A DNA stretch of 49,029 bases from Bacteroidota bacterium. Lineage in GTDB: Bacteria; Bacteroidota; Bacteroidia; Chitinophagales; Saprospiraceae. Below the pieces are notes generated by a model that was not told the DNA's origin, did not search any database, and worked only from the letters and a program-made list of their open reading frames with translations. The DNA lies in NCBI GenBank assembly GCA_017857395.1, contig JAFMDF010000030.1, forward strand, positions 1 to 49,029, in the 5' to 3' direction. The position numbers and the translations under genes are program-made. Shown here piece after piece: positions 25,026 through 33,476 of this stretch (the stretch's first letter is position 1; the number at the start of each line of letters is the position of its first letter).

Positions 25026-26672
25026 CTAACTCTCATAAACCCAATGTCCTCCAACCATAGTCCGTTCAATAGGCGTCTCAATAATTCGGAAAGGGTCAAT
25101 TGTGGTAATATCTGCACCTAAAACCACCAAATCTGCCAATTTACCAGTTTCCAAAGAACCTTTAATAGCCTCTTCATAAGAAGCATAAGCGCCGTGAATA
25201 GTGCCTATTTTTATCGCTTCTTCTATGGTGACTTTTTGACTAGTTCCCCAAGCAGTACCATTCATATCTGTTCTGGTTACACTAGATTGTAGCGCCATCA
25301 TTGGTTCAAACGGACCAGGCGGGTAGTCAGAAGTTTGGGTGACTTTAATGCCTGCATCCAAAAAATTTCGGAGTGCAAACATATTTTCTAAGCGTTCTGC
25401 ACCATAATGCTTCATTTTCTCTCCATGAAAATAAACATAGGTAGAAAAAGGATTAGGTATCGCATTTAAGGCTTTTATTCGACCCACCAAATCTTTATTA
25501 ACAACCGTGCAATGCTCTAAGCGGAATCGAGGGTCTGGTCGGGGATATTCTTTTTGTAAACGTTCATACACCCGTAAGGCTATATCAATTCCTACGTCTC
25601 CATTTGCATGTATCCCTATTTGCCAATCTGCTTTATGGGCTTTGATGGCATGTTCATATAAGGCATCTTCATCCATGACGATTATTCCATAATCCTCTGC
25701 TTTACCGATATAAGGCTTTGATAAACGAGCCGTTCTTTCAGAAATAGAGCCGTCACAAGTTAATTTCATCCCACCAACTTTTACCCAATTATTCCCAAAT
25801 CCAGTACGAATGCCCGCATCCAACATCTCGTCAATATGGTAATAACCAATCATGCTATAGACCCTTATTTTTAACTCATTGGCATGATAAGCATCTTGAT
25901 AAGCCCTTAAATCTTTGGGACTTCCATAGGCATCCGTAACGGTTGTAACGCCCGTTTTAGTCATCATCTCAGAAATTAATTTAGCACCCGCTTGATAGTC
26001 TTTTGTATCAAAAGAAGAAGGTATCAAGCGGTCTAAGGCATTGGTAGCCGTCTCTTTTAACAAACCTGTTGGTTCACCCGTTGCGGGGTCTCTATCTATT
26101 TGCCCTCCCGCAGGATCTGGCGTTTCTTTAGTATAATTGACCAATGCCAATGCTTTCGAATTTACATAAGCAGTATGCCCACCACGATGCCCAATATAAA
26201 CAGGATGGTTCCGCGCAACTTCATCTAAGTCATACCGATTAATAAAACGACCTTCTACTGTTTTGGTATCATCATATAAAAAACCAGATACCCATTCACC
26301 TTTCGGTGTTTTTGCTGCTCGTTCCTTGATGGCTTCTTGAATAGCAGTAATAGAGCGTAAATCACAATTGACATTTCGTAAGTGTCGCCTACCAGAAGAA
26401 GCGGGATGAGAATGGGCATCTATAAATCCAGGCGTAATCGTTTTACCGCCCATATTAATCTTTTTAGTAAATCCATTAGCATATTTTTTAATTTGCCGAT
26501 TATTCCCAACAGCTAGGATTTTATCTCCTAAAATCGCAATAGCTTGTGCCTTTGGTTGCTTTGGATTGACCGTTATAATATTGGCATTATAAAGAATGGT
26601 ATCTGCTGAAGTTTTCCAAAAAGGAATGGTCGCTAAGGGTGGTAAGTGCCTTACAAAATGTCTGCGGTTCAT
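25026..26672 (-). CDS. YtcJ-like amidohydrolase (Amidohydro_3)
   Basis: 548 residues. The N-terminus 'NRRHFVRHLPPLATIPF' has a twin-arginine-like motif, suggesting Tat export of the folded metalloenzyme. The catalytic core shows 'FIDAHSHPASSGRRH' (HxH), the insert-rich central barrel with 'YIGHRGGHTAYVNS', and 'IGIHANGDVGIDIAL' with 'FRLEHCTVVN' and 'TQTSDYPPGPFEPM'. YtcJ-like enzymes hydrolyse amides or aryl-acyl bonds, with unknown natural substrates. A 133-bp gap separates it from the propeller-amidohydrolase downstream; co-transcription is possible. It is divergent from the acetyltransferase. Confidence 0.88.
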   Translation of the reverse strand: MNRRHFVRHLPPLATIPFWKTSADTILYNANIITVNPKQPKAQAIAILGDKILAVGNNRQIKKYANGFTKKINMGGKTITPGFIDAHSHPASSGRRHLRNVNCDLRSITAIQEAIKERAAKTPKGEWVSGFLYDDTKTVEGRFINRYDLDEVARNHPVYIGHRGGHTAYVNSKALALVNYTKETPDPAGGQIDRDPATGEPTGLLKETATNALDRLIPSSFDTKDYQAGAKLISEMMTKTGVTTVTDAYGSPKDLRAYQDAYHANELKIRVYSMIGYYHIDEMLDAGIRTGFGNNWVKVGGMKLTCDGSISERTARLSKPYIGKAEDYGIIVMDEDALYEHAIKAHKADWQIGIHANGDVGIDIALRVYERLQKEYPRPDPRFRLEHCTVVNKDLVGRIKALNAIPNPFSTYVYFHGEKMKHYGAERLENMFALRNFLDAGIKVTQTSDYPPGPFEPMMALQSSVTRTDMNGTAWGTSQKVTIEEAIKIGTIHGAYASYEEAIKGSLETGKLADLVVLGADITTIDPFRIIETPIERTMVGGHWVYES

Positions 26673-26802
26673 CGTTTTAGTTTTGATTAGGAATACAAAT
26701 AGTTCTTAAAGGAAAGAAATTTCAAGAAGAATTAGGGAATTTTCTAACTTATAATTATGTTCCGACCAAATAATTCACCTTTTCAGTATCTAATAGCTTT
26801 CA

Positions 26803-27405
26803 ATGGAATATCAATTTACTCATAAATCTACCGCCGAAGCACTCTATAATGCCTTCCAAGCGGAACCATTCTACTTAGCCATTACTAAAGCTAGAAATAA
26901 TCAACAAGAAAGTGAAAAAGAGGCACTTACAAAATATTTCGATTTTAGCATTCAAGAAGCCAAAAAATATGGTAATTATTCGACCTTGGATAATCCATTA
27001 GTTGGGGCATCTCTTTGGCATCAACCCCGAACAGATGAAATTTACGAGCAACAAGCAAGGGAAAAGAAAGCCTTTTTAAAAAATCATTTTGGCGCAGAAA
27101 GTTTAGCGGTTTATAAGAAAATAGCGCATGGAATGGAGACGATGGAAGAGACCGTAATTGAAGACCATTATTGGTATTTATCTATTCTAGCAGTTGCAAA
27201 AGAATATCAAGGACAAGGTTTTGGTCGGCAATTATTAGCCCCTGTTTTAGCAGAAGCAGACCGATTAAATACACCTACTTTTTTAGAAACTTTTACGGAG
27301 GTAAATTTAATTTTTTATGAAAAATTGGGCTATGAAGTGGCGCTTGAATATGTAGAACCTGTTTTGAATAAGACTTGTTGGGTTTTGGTTCGGCAGCCTA
27401 CTTGA
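26803..27405 (+). CDS. GNAT-family N-acetyltransferase
   Basis: 200 residues. The acetyl-CoA signature is 'YQGQGFGRQLLAPVL' (motif A, Q/RxxGxG/A) after the strand 'WYLSILAVAKE', and motif B is 'VNLIFYEKLGYEVALEY'. Cytosolic. The acceptor is unknown. It is divergent from the amidohydrolase and convergent with the metallo-beta-lactamase-fold gene. No operon. Confidence 0.9.
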   Translation: MEYQFTHKSTAEALYNAFQAEPFYLAITKARNNQQESEKEALTKYFDFSIQEAKKYGNYSTLDNPLVGASLWHQPRTDEIYEQQAREKKAFLKNHFGAESLAVYKKIAHGMETMEETVIEDHYWYLSILAVAKEYQGQGFGRQLLAPVLAEADRLNTPTFLETFTEVNLIFYEKLGYEVALEYVEPVLNKTCWVLVRQPT

Positions 27406-27489
27406 TTTGATTGGCTAAATTTCCAGAATTTAATAAACCTAACCCCTCCCTCGGTTTTAAATTTACTAAATCTTGGAGATTTTAGCAAA

Positions 27490-28452
27490 TTACTTTGTAA
27501 TAACAGAAAACCCATCAAACTGATATTCCTTTGCCCCATCCGTTTCCGTATATTTAGCTTTTCCCCTTTTTATTTGTTGAAAAGCAATCGCCATTTTTTT
27601 CAAATAATCACTACTCGCCCAAGGAATATTATGAGACGGTAAAATATGGTCTACATCGACTATCAATTTAGCTAAATAATTCGCACTTTCCACATATTGA
27701 TCCACATCTGATTCGTCAAAATGGGCATATAAAGGGGCTGGATAAAAAGTATCTCCTGTAAATAATAAGCGATTCGCTCGGTCTAATAAACAAAGGGCAT
27801 CAGGTGCATGACCTGGCGTATGTAAAATTTCTAACGTAATGCCACCTAAATCAATTTGGTCTTGATGCACAATCGTTTTAGTAATTTGGAAAGGTTTTAA
27901 TTCATAAGTTTCATTAGCAAAACCAGCAGGTGTAGGTTTCCAAATCCAATCGCCTGTTATGAATTCTTTGGCAATTTCATGCGGTCTACCTTCTGCATTT
28001 TTCTTCGTAAAATCAGTTGCTACTCCATAAATATTGTCGAACTGGTAATTGCCGCCCACATGGTCATAATGCGTATGTGAATTCAAAACAATCAAAGGCA
28101 ACTCCGTCAATTGATCAACGATTTGCTTGATATCGCCAATGCCAGTTCCTGTATCCCATAATAAGGCTTTATCCGTTCCAGTAATCAAATAAGAAATGAC
28201 TTCTTCAAATTGACCAGGTTCATAAATAGCGATGATATTTGGGGTGATTTGATAGATTTCAAACCAGTTACTATTTGTTTGAATTTGTGGAAAGGCTTTC
28301 CATTCTGGACGAGGGAGTTTGTCCCACCAGTTTTCTTTGTTGGCGCCTCTGTTTTCTACTTTTTCGGTGGCATTTTTTTCTTGGGAAATATTGTTGGTAC
28401 AACTAAAGGTGGCTGTTAAAATAAAGAGTAAGAACAGAATAGACTTTTGCAT
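27490..28452 (-). CDS. Lipoprotein of the metallo-beta-lactamase fold
   Basis: 320 residues. A lipoprotein signal ends in TFSC (Cys18). The hydrolase motif HTHYDH lies at 126-131, with further metal ligands in 'ILHTPGHAPDALCLLD' and 'LLFTGDTFYPAP' and a final His in 'HILPSHNIPWA', all needed for a two-metal site. It may be a glyoxalase II-, lactonase- or beta-lactamase-like hydrolase at the cell envelope; the lack of a close match to true class B lactamase motifs makes antibiotic resistance unlikely. The start codon lies 19 bp from the nested-palindrome element. Confidence 0.85.
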   Translation of the reverse strand: MQKSILFLLFILTATFSCTNNISQEKNATEKVENRGANKENWWDKLPRPEWKAFPQIQTNSNWFEIYQITPNIIAIYEPGQFEEVISYLITGTDKALLWDTGTGIGDIKQIVDQLTELPLIVLNSHTHYDHVGGNYQFDNIYGVATDFTKKNAEGRPHEIAKEFITGDWIWKPTPAGFANETYELKPFQITKTIVHQDQIDLGGITLEILHTPGHAPDALCLLDRANRLLFTGDTFYPAPLYAHFDESDVDQYVESANYLAKLIVDVDHILPSHNIPWASSDYLKKMAIAFQQIKRGKAKYTETDGAKEYQFDGFSVITK

Positions 28453-28470
28453 ATTGTGTTATTTTAGCTC

Positions 28471-28688
28471 AAATTTACTGATTGTAACGTTTTGCGATGA
28501 AACTGTCCCAGCAGGACAATATGTCGGTAGAAAAGGATGTTTTCGCAAATTAAAAATGTGCCTTTAGGTACATTATGTATTGCATTCCGTACCTAAAGGC
28601 ACGGTAAAATCAAGGTAAATCTCAATTTTCTACCGACATAAACCCCCTAAAGGGGTTATCACCGCAATCCGTTACAATCAGCAAATTT
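28471..28688. repeat. Nested-palindrome element, copy 1
   Basis: The outer arms 28471-28489 and 28670-28688 pair in 18 of 19 positions (core CTGATTGTAACG/CGTTACAATCAG). Inside are the 14-bp arms ATGTCGGTAGAAAA (28521-28534) and its perfect complement (28626-28639), then 14-bp arms GTGCCTTTAGGTAC (28558-28571) with 28589-28602, flanked by small hairpins TGTCC/GGACA (28504-28518) and CCCC-TAAA-GGGG (28644-28655). The whole 218 bp can fold as one branched cruciform or RNA. It encodes no protein. It fills the gap between the metallo-beta-lactamase-fold gene and the bicupin gene. Confidence 0.8.
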
Positions 28689-28700
28689 AGTTTTTTAAAA

Positions 28701-29792
28701 TTAAATAACCGTCTTAAATTCTCCAGGCAAAGAAATCTCCAAAAACTCCAAATCCTCTGAAAAATGAGTCAATCGACTTTTTCTATCAGGCGGCATCACA
28801 AAAGCATCCCCTAAATTTAAAGTATGTTCTCCTTCATCGACTACTGCTAAAGTTAAGCTGCCTTCCAAAATAAAAGTAAATAAAATATCCGTTGTATGGC
28901 TAGCCCATTTTGTGGGATTAAAATTTTCTAATGGTCGAATGATTTTTACATCGGCCAAACCATTAGTTGCGGCATTAATTCCTGTAGCTATAGCCTCAAA
29001 ACCAGCAATTCGCCAAGGTTGCCAAGTAGCATTTTGTAGTTGATGATGACAAAAGGTTTGCCCACTAAAAACTCTATTTTGATTAATCGTTTTGGTTGGC
29101 AATTCTAAATCGTGATCAATCGTCGTAATGTGTTCCGCAGGCACACCAATTTCTATCACTTGTAAATTATCAGAAGATTCCAAGACTCTATGTCGAATTT
29201 CTGGTGGTTGTGTAACACAATCTCCTGCCCTTAAAATAAACGGCGGTCCTTGGTCTTCATACACCAGTTTCACCCAACCTCGATAGCAATAAATCAATTG
29301 AAAACCAATCGTGTGATAATGCACCATATCAGGCACAGGTCCACCAGTAGGAATGTGAATATGCGAAGCAATAATACTACCACCCAAACGGTCTGGAATC
29401 AAGTCTCGATACATCATACCCGCTCGACCAACTACCCAAGGTTCGCCGCCAGTTAGTCGCCTCGTTTCAAATTTATGTTGGGTTTTAGGGCGTTCTAGTT
29501 GGTAAGTTTTTGGATGTAATTCTATTTTTGTTCCGTTGGGAGCGATTAAGATATTTTGGGTAATTGAAAATTGCTCAGGTTCATCGGTTAGTATCCGAAT
29601 ATGACTGGCAGGGATTTGGGCATTTCGGTCTATTCTAAGTTCCAATCCATGCCCCGACATAATTGCTACTTGTGGGTCATCTGCTGGAAATATTTGGTCT
29701 AATCTAAAGCCTAGGTTTTGGAAGAAATTCATTTCTTCGGTGAGGTCTTTGGTTGGGAGGAGAAGTTGAGCTTGGGCTTTATTTTTTTCCAT
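28701..29792 (-). CDS. VOC-like / bicupin fusion protein
   Basis: 363 residues. The N-terminal ~75 residues look like a half-glyoxalase/VOC domain ('LLLPTKDLTEEMNFFQNLGF', 'AIMSGHGLELRID'). Cupin 1 (about 130-230) has 'MVHYHTIGFQLIYCYRGWVK' and 'AGDCVTQPPEIRHRVLE', giving the His ligands of a metal site. Cupin 2 (290-363) has 'FILEGSLTLAV' and 'LNLGDAFVMPPDRKSRLTHF', with fewer obvious ligands. The protein may be a dioxygenase, isomerase or binding protein; I know no characterised member with this order. It follows the trpD gene on the same strand, 161 bp away. Confidence 0.75.
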   Translation of the reverse strand: MEKNKAQAQLLLPTKDLTEEMNFFQNLGFRLDQIFPADDPQVAIMSGHGLELRIDRNAQIPASHIRILTDEPEQFSITQNILIAPNGTKIELHPKTYQLERPKTQHKFETRRLTGGEPWVVGRAGMMYRDLIPDRLGGSIIASHIHIPTGGPVPDMVHYHTIGFQLIYCYRGWVKLVYEDQGPPFILRAGDCVTQPPEIRHRVLESSDNLQVIEIGVPAEHITTIDHDLELPTKTINQNRVFSGQTFCHHQLQNATWQPWRIAGFEAIATGINAATNGLADVKIIRPLENFNPTKWASHTTDILFTFILEGSLTLAVVDEGEHTLNLGDAFVMPPDRKSRLTHFSEDLEFLEISLPGEFKTVI

Positions 29793-29835
29793 TTATAATA
29801 AATACTTATATCCACATCAAAAATGTACAAGTTTT

Positions 29836-29901
29836 CATCCGTGGAAGATATCCGTGGAAAATTAACTCCTGTTCGATTTCCACGGATAACTTCCACGGAT
29901 G
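29836..29901. repeat. TCCGTGGAA inverted repeat, near-perfect
   Basis: The 25-nt arm 29836-29860 is matched by its complement at 29877-29901 in 24 of 25 positions, with a 16-nt loop. Each arm itself contains TCCGTGGAA twice. It is followed on the plus strand by six T, but the flanking genes are on the minus strand, so it is not their terminator. Related sequences are at 1072-1082 and 21764-21815. Confidence 0.7.
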
Positions 29902-29953
29902 TTTTTTCCTAAATAAGTTTACTGTAGTTGTACCTTTTATTTATAATCCGTTA

Positions 29954-30964
29954 CTAATCGACCAAATTCTTTAGCATCTTTATCGCATTCCCATTAGCAA
30001 TCGCCTCCTTAGCCTCTGCGATACAATCCTTAATATCCACCGTTGGTTTAAAGCGCTGAATGGCAAAACCAGCATTAGCGCAAACAGCCATTTCTTGTGC
30101 AGTTGTTCCATTGCCACTTAAAATATCCGTTAAAATTTTAGCAGAATCCGCTATAGTATCGCCTCCTTTTAAGTCCTCAGGATTTAAGGTTTGCAAACCT
30201 AAATCTTCTGGACTAATCACGCCATCAAAATTATTAGACCGTATTTCAAATGGGCTAGTTAAAGAAATTTCATCATAAACATCCAAAGAATGTACCGTTG
30301 CATAATTAATGCCTATATCTTCAAAAACCGTTTTATATAAAGGCAATAAAGCAATCGAGAAAACACCCGTAAATTGATGATTTGGTCGAGCAGGATTTAA
30401 TAAAGGCCCAAGCATGTTAAAGAAGGTTTTGACGGCTAATCCTCGTCTAATTGCCCCTACATGTCGCATAGCAGGATGGAATAAAGGCGCATGCATATAA
30501 CAGAAATTTGCTCTGTCCAAAGAAGCTCGTAAAGTATCATAATCATTGGTCATTCTATAACCCAAATGCTCTAAGACATTGGACGACCCACAATTAGAAG
30601 AAACGCCAACATTCCCATGTTTCGCTACTTTATACCCTGCTCCTGCGACTACAAAAGAAGAAGTAGTAGAGATATTAAAAGTATCTTTTCCATCACCGCC
30701 TGTACCACATACATCAATGGCATCCATGTCTGTAATGTCGATATATAAGGCCAATTCTATCATGGCTTCTCTAAATCCTGCTAATTCCTCGCCTGTAATG
30801 GGGCGCATCTGATAACAGGTCAATAAAGCAGTCGTTTGATGTGGATTGACTTGCCCTTTGCCTACTGCGGTAAGAATAGCTTTTGCTCGTTTTTTATTTA
30901 GTTTTTCTCCTGTAAATAAATCGTTTAGGGTATCTTTTATATTTAACATTACGACGTCGGACAT
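29954..30964 (-). CDS. trpD: Anthranilate phosphoribosyltransferase
   Basis: 336 residues, normal length. The enzyme joins anthranilate to phosphoribosyl pyrophosphate in tryptophan synthesis. Diagnostic motifs are 'DVCGTGGDGKDTFNISTTSS' for PRPP binding, 'KHGNVGVSSNCGSSNVLEHL', the anthranilate-side 'FNMLGPLLNPARP' and 'HSLDVYDEISL'. Other trp genes are absent from this window, so trpD is separated from the usual trp cluster here. Kynureninase (39548-40789), which releases anthranilate, lies 9 kb away, so salvage of anthranilate is possible. Confidence 0.95.
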   Translation of the reverse strand: MSDVVMLNIKDTLNDLFTGEKLNKKRAKAILTAVGKGQVNPHQTTALLTCYQMRPITGEELAGFREAMIELALYIDITDMDAIDVCGTGGDGKDTFNISTTSSFVVAGAGYKVAKHGNVGVSSNCGSSNVLEHLGYRMTNDYDTLRASLDRANFCYMHAPLFHPAMRHVGAIRRGLAVKTFFNMLGPLLNPARPNHQFTGVFSIALLPLYKTVFEDIGINYATVHSLDVYDEISLTSPFEIRSNNFDGVISPEDLGLQTLNPEDLKGGDTIADSAKILTDILSGNGTTAQEMAVCANAGFAIQRFKPTVDIKDCIAEAKEAIANGNAIKMLKNLVD

Positions 30965-31111
30965 TTCTCTTTTAATTTAGTGTTCAATGTAATCAACTAA
31001 GCTAGTAAACGGGTAAAGTTATCAATTGTCTGATATAGTTGACAATAATTTTAATAAAATTCCAATTTGTATTGGCGAACTCTACGGAAAAGGAAAGTTT
31101 ACTTGCGATGA

Positions 31112-31291
31112 AATTATTGCGTTTGGCAATTCCTAGGTCAGGTCTATTCTCGAAATCAAATAGATTATACTGATGTTACTTTGGCTAAGGTAGCAACTAG
31201 AAGTAAGGAGATTAAAGCTGATTTTAAGATTAAAAAAACAGGCGGCTATTTTACGGCATTTTACGGTGGAGTTAGAACAGTTGTAATCTAA
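31112..31291 (+). pseudogene. Possible gene remnant
   Basis: A frame without a start codon encodes about 59 residues ending 'KKTGGYFTAFYGGVRTVVI' before a stop at 31289, and looks protein-like. The preceding DNA (31023-31136) holds another short protein-like frame ('IPICIGELYGKGKFTCDE') in a different phase. Together they could be the frameshifted end of a lost gene; I do not recognise the family. No functional claim is made. Confidence 0.3.
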
Positions 31292-31306
31292 ACATTCTTT
31301 AAATTT

Positions 31307-31340
31307 AAAAGCAGTTACTTTCTAGAAAGTAACTGCTTTT
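31307..31340. terminator. Perfect 34-bp palindrome, bidirectional terminator
   Basis: Positions 31307-31340 are an exact palindrome centred on TCTAGA (31321-31326), with AAAA before and TTTT after each stem. It ends 2 bp before the stop of the minus-strand micro-gene at 31343 and follows the plus-strand remnant, so it can terminate both. Confidence 0.7.
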
Positions 31341-31342
31341 TC

Positions 31343-31522
31343 TTATTTATCTTTAAGTTTATCTAAAATAGATAATGCTAAATCTTCAGATTTATCAAAT
31401 CCTCTTCTAAATTTTTCCTTTTCTTTTTCAGTCATTTTATCAAAATCAACCTCTCTAAGTTCATAGAGTGTTTTTTTGATGGTCGTGATAACTTTATCTG
31501 TATTTACTTTTGGTTTTATCAT
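31343..31522 (-). CDS. Micro-gene, 59-residue charged protein
   Basis: 59 residues from ATG 31522 to TAA 31343. The protein is helical and highly charged ('VITTIKKTLYELREVDFDK', 'MTEKEKEKFRRGFDKSEDLA', ending 'LDKLKDK'). It starts 2 nt after the stop of the micro-gene at 31525-31695 and ends at a perfect terminator, so the two form one small operon. It looks like a small regulator, antitoxin or adaptor, but no family is recognised. Confidence 0.55.
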   Translation of the reverse strand: MIKPKVNTDKVITTIKKTLYELREVDFDKMTEKEKEKFRRGFDKSEDLALSILDKLKDK

Positions 31523-31524
31523 AG

Positions 31525-31695
31525 CTATTTTTTTGATAATTTCTTTAAATAATTTATTTCATCCAAGATTTCATTTACATAATGCTCTAAACCTTTTTTA
31601 CCAAGTCTTTCAAGAAATTCCTCTGTATAAAGATTGATTAAAGTTAGTTGTTGTTCCAAGTTTCTTTGTCTTTTTTTTATTTCTTTTTCGGTCAT
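31525..31695 (-). CDS. Micro-gene, 56-residue helical protein
   Basis: 56 residues from ATG 31695 to TAG 31525. It is amphipathic and probably coiled coil ('KRQRNLEQQLTLINLYTEEF', 'LEHYVNEILDEINYLKKL'). It is the first gene of a two-gene micro-operon with the gene at 31343-31522. No promoter box is clear; AT-rich DNA precedes it. The tight spacing and good helix-forming pattern suggest a real gene. No family recognised. Confidence 0.55.
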   Translation of the reverse strand: MTEKEIKKRQRNLEQQLTLINLYTEEFLERLGKKGLEHYVNEILDEINYLKKLSKK

Positions 31696-31861
31696 TCCCC
31701 GATTTGTTTTGTTGGTTTTAATTTAATCATTGTGTTTATACATTATAAAAATAGGCTTTTTCTACTAGAAATAAAACAATAGGCTTTCAAATGAGTCCAT
31801 AAAGTTATTATGCTTACACATTTACTCTTTTACAGTCGCCATGAGATAAAAAGAAAAATCA

Positions 31862-33361
31862 TTACAAATCCCCAATAACCCCATTCATCCACCGCCCCCG
31901 ATTACTCAACCAATTCTTCAAATTAGCGACCTCCACATCATAATTATTTTTACCCTGTGCCCATTTGCCAAAATCTCTAGTTCTTGCACCTCGAATAATA
32001 AAAGCATATTCGTCAATATAGGTCAATAATTCAGGGAGTTGATTGGTTTGAAAAGTCGCCCATTCGGTTTTGAGTACCGATTTCATGGCAGGGTCTTCTA
32101 ATAATCTGAAAAAGAATTTAGTGCCTTTAGCAACTGGGGGATTCCAAAATAAAGGTCTATTAAAACTACTAAAGTGTTCAAAAGAACCTTCGAAGGCAAA
32201 AGCCCAGTCAAAATCCCAGATTGGTCCCATGGTGTATTTCCCTGTATTCGTTTTATGGATATAAGTACTTTTTGGATGATTGATTTCTTCGTTACCCGTT
32301 AGCATATAAGCAATCAAATATTGGGCTACAGAAGTCGCATCCAAATAGTCTAAATAGTCATTATTTGGAAAACTGGCATCGGCAATTAATGCTTCCAATG
32401 CCTCAAATTCTTGTTTGATTTCCGTTTTTTTATTGGCGTCAATTTCTTTAGGATATTTGATGGTAACAGGCAGGCGGTAACTAGCAGATTGAAACTGATA
32501 CGGTTCATCAAAATTGGTATCTAAGTTTAACAGTAGTCCATCTTTGCCGACATTGACTCGATTCTTTTTAACTTCTATTTGTTCGGTTAGCATAAAAGTC
32601 CCTAGGAATTCTCCGTTCAGCGTCACTTCAACAGGAATAATCGTATTCGTATAGGGCATGTTTAATAATTGCCCGATTTTCATACCTACCGCATTTAAAA
32701 GATGGGTGCCATCTAAAAAATTAGCCAATAAGACCCAGTCTTTTTCTGCTTTTAAGCCTAATATCTCCGCATCCTCGTCCAATTTAAATTTGTAAGATTT
32801 TTTTGGAAAGGTCCAAGTGGTGTTGCCTCGGCCTCGAATCTGTGCCCTACCTGTAAAGTCATTATACTTTGATTGTCCATCAATTGTAATTTGAGTGGGA
32901 ACAAAATCTGTTTTGGAATTAATGCCTACTCGTCCGTCTGTAGTGATACTAACTTGCGGTAATTTATTATCCCAGACAACGCTAACTGTATAGTTTTTGG
33001 ACGTACCTGTAGCTGATTTTAAGGTATAAGTAACCCCATTTCTAAAATCAACGGAACTACTTCCACTCACTTGTTGTACTTCGTTTATTTCTACGGATTG
33101 CGCATTAGTCGTAAAAGTTGGAATGGCATTGAAATAATAATGTTTTAGCCGACCATTTAGAACATTCGCCTGAATATCAAAAACGGCATCTGATTTTAAG
33201 TTTGGATTATTTTTTTGTTCAAATAGGAAAGATTCAAAGAATAAGACCCCCTCTTCTTGTTCGGCTGGCACAAGTGGTTCGTTTTTGGCACAGCCTAGTA
33301 GGCTTATAATGACAATTATTAAAAAGTAAAAAGAGTTATTTTTGGTAAACAGTCGAGGCAT
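31862..33361 (-). CDS. CotH-kinase-domain lipoprotein
   Basis: 499 residues. A lipoprotein signal ends in SLLGC (Cys24). The N-terminal ~150 residues contain a DUF5018-like beta-sandwich part ('SGSSSVDFRNGVTYTLKSA'). The CotH domain (about 145-470) shows 'AQIRGRGNTTWTFPKKSYKF', 'WVLLANFLDGTHLLNAVG', 'YLIAYMLTGNEEINHPKST' and the metal-binding 'MGPIWDFDWAFAF'. CotH proteins are atypical protein kinases in spore coats and have relatives on bacterial surfaces. This one should face the periplasm or outside; its substrate is unknown. No neighbours suggest a function. Confidence 0.85.
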   Translation of the reverse strand: MPRLFTKNNSFYFLIIVIISLLGCAKNEPLVPAEQEEGVLFFESFLFEQKNNPNLKSDAVFDIQANVLNGRLKHYYFNAIPTFTTNAQSVEINEVQQVSGSSSVDFRNGVTYTLKSATGTSKNYTVSVVWDNKLPQVSITTDGRVGINSKTDFVPTQITIDGQSKYNDFTGRAQIRGRGNTTWTFPKKSYKFKLDEDAEILGLKAEKDWVLLANFLDGTHLLNAVGMKIGQLLNMPYTNTIIPVEVTLNGEFLGTFMLTEQIEVKKNRVNVGKDGLLLNLDTNFDEPYQFQSASYRLPVTIKYPKEIDANKKTEIKQEFEALEALIADASFPNNDYLDYLDATSVAQYLIAYMLTGNEEINHPKSTYIHKTNTGKYTMGPIWDFDWAFAFEGSFEHFSSFNRPLFWNPPVAKGTKFFFRLLEDPAMKSVLKTEWATFQTNQLPELLTYIDEYAFIIRGARTRDFGKWAQGKNNYDVEVANLKNWLSNRGRWMNGVIGDL

Positions 33362-33462
33362 AGGTTGTGATTAATTTATTTTTCTAGGCTAAAGATAGCA
33401 AAGTATTAATACTTTTAAATTTTAGATTTATCATTTTCAATTTTCAATTTCTTTAATTTCCC

Positions 33463-33470
33463 TATCTTGC
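33463..33470 (+). promoter_or_regulatory. -7-like box just before the HipA-like gene
   Basis: TATCTTGC lies 6 nt before the ATG at 33477, so transcription would start at or next to the start codon, giving a leaderless or nearly leaderless mRNA. No -33 TTG at the right distance is seen, so the call is tentative. Confidence 0.3.
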
Positions 33471-33476
33471 AACCTT

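Noticed and set aside
27490-28452. Class B beta-lactamase resistance gene
   Set aside because: It has the general metallo-beta-lactamase fold motif, but I see no sequence features specific to true class B beta-lactamases.
28471-28688. CRISPR repeat or riboswitch for the nested palindrome
   Set aside because: No direct repeat/spacer pattern and no cas genes; the two copies precede unrelated genes, which argues against a ligand-specific riboswitch.
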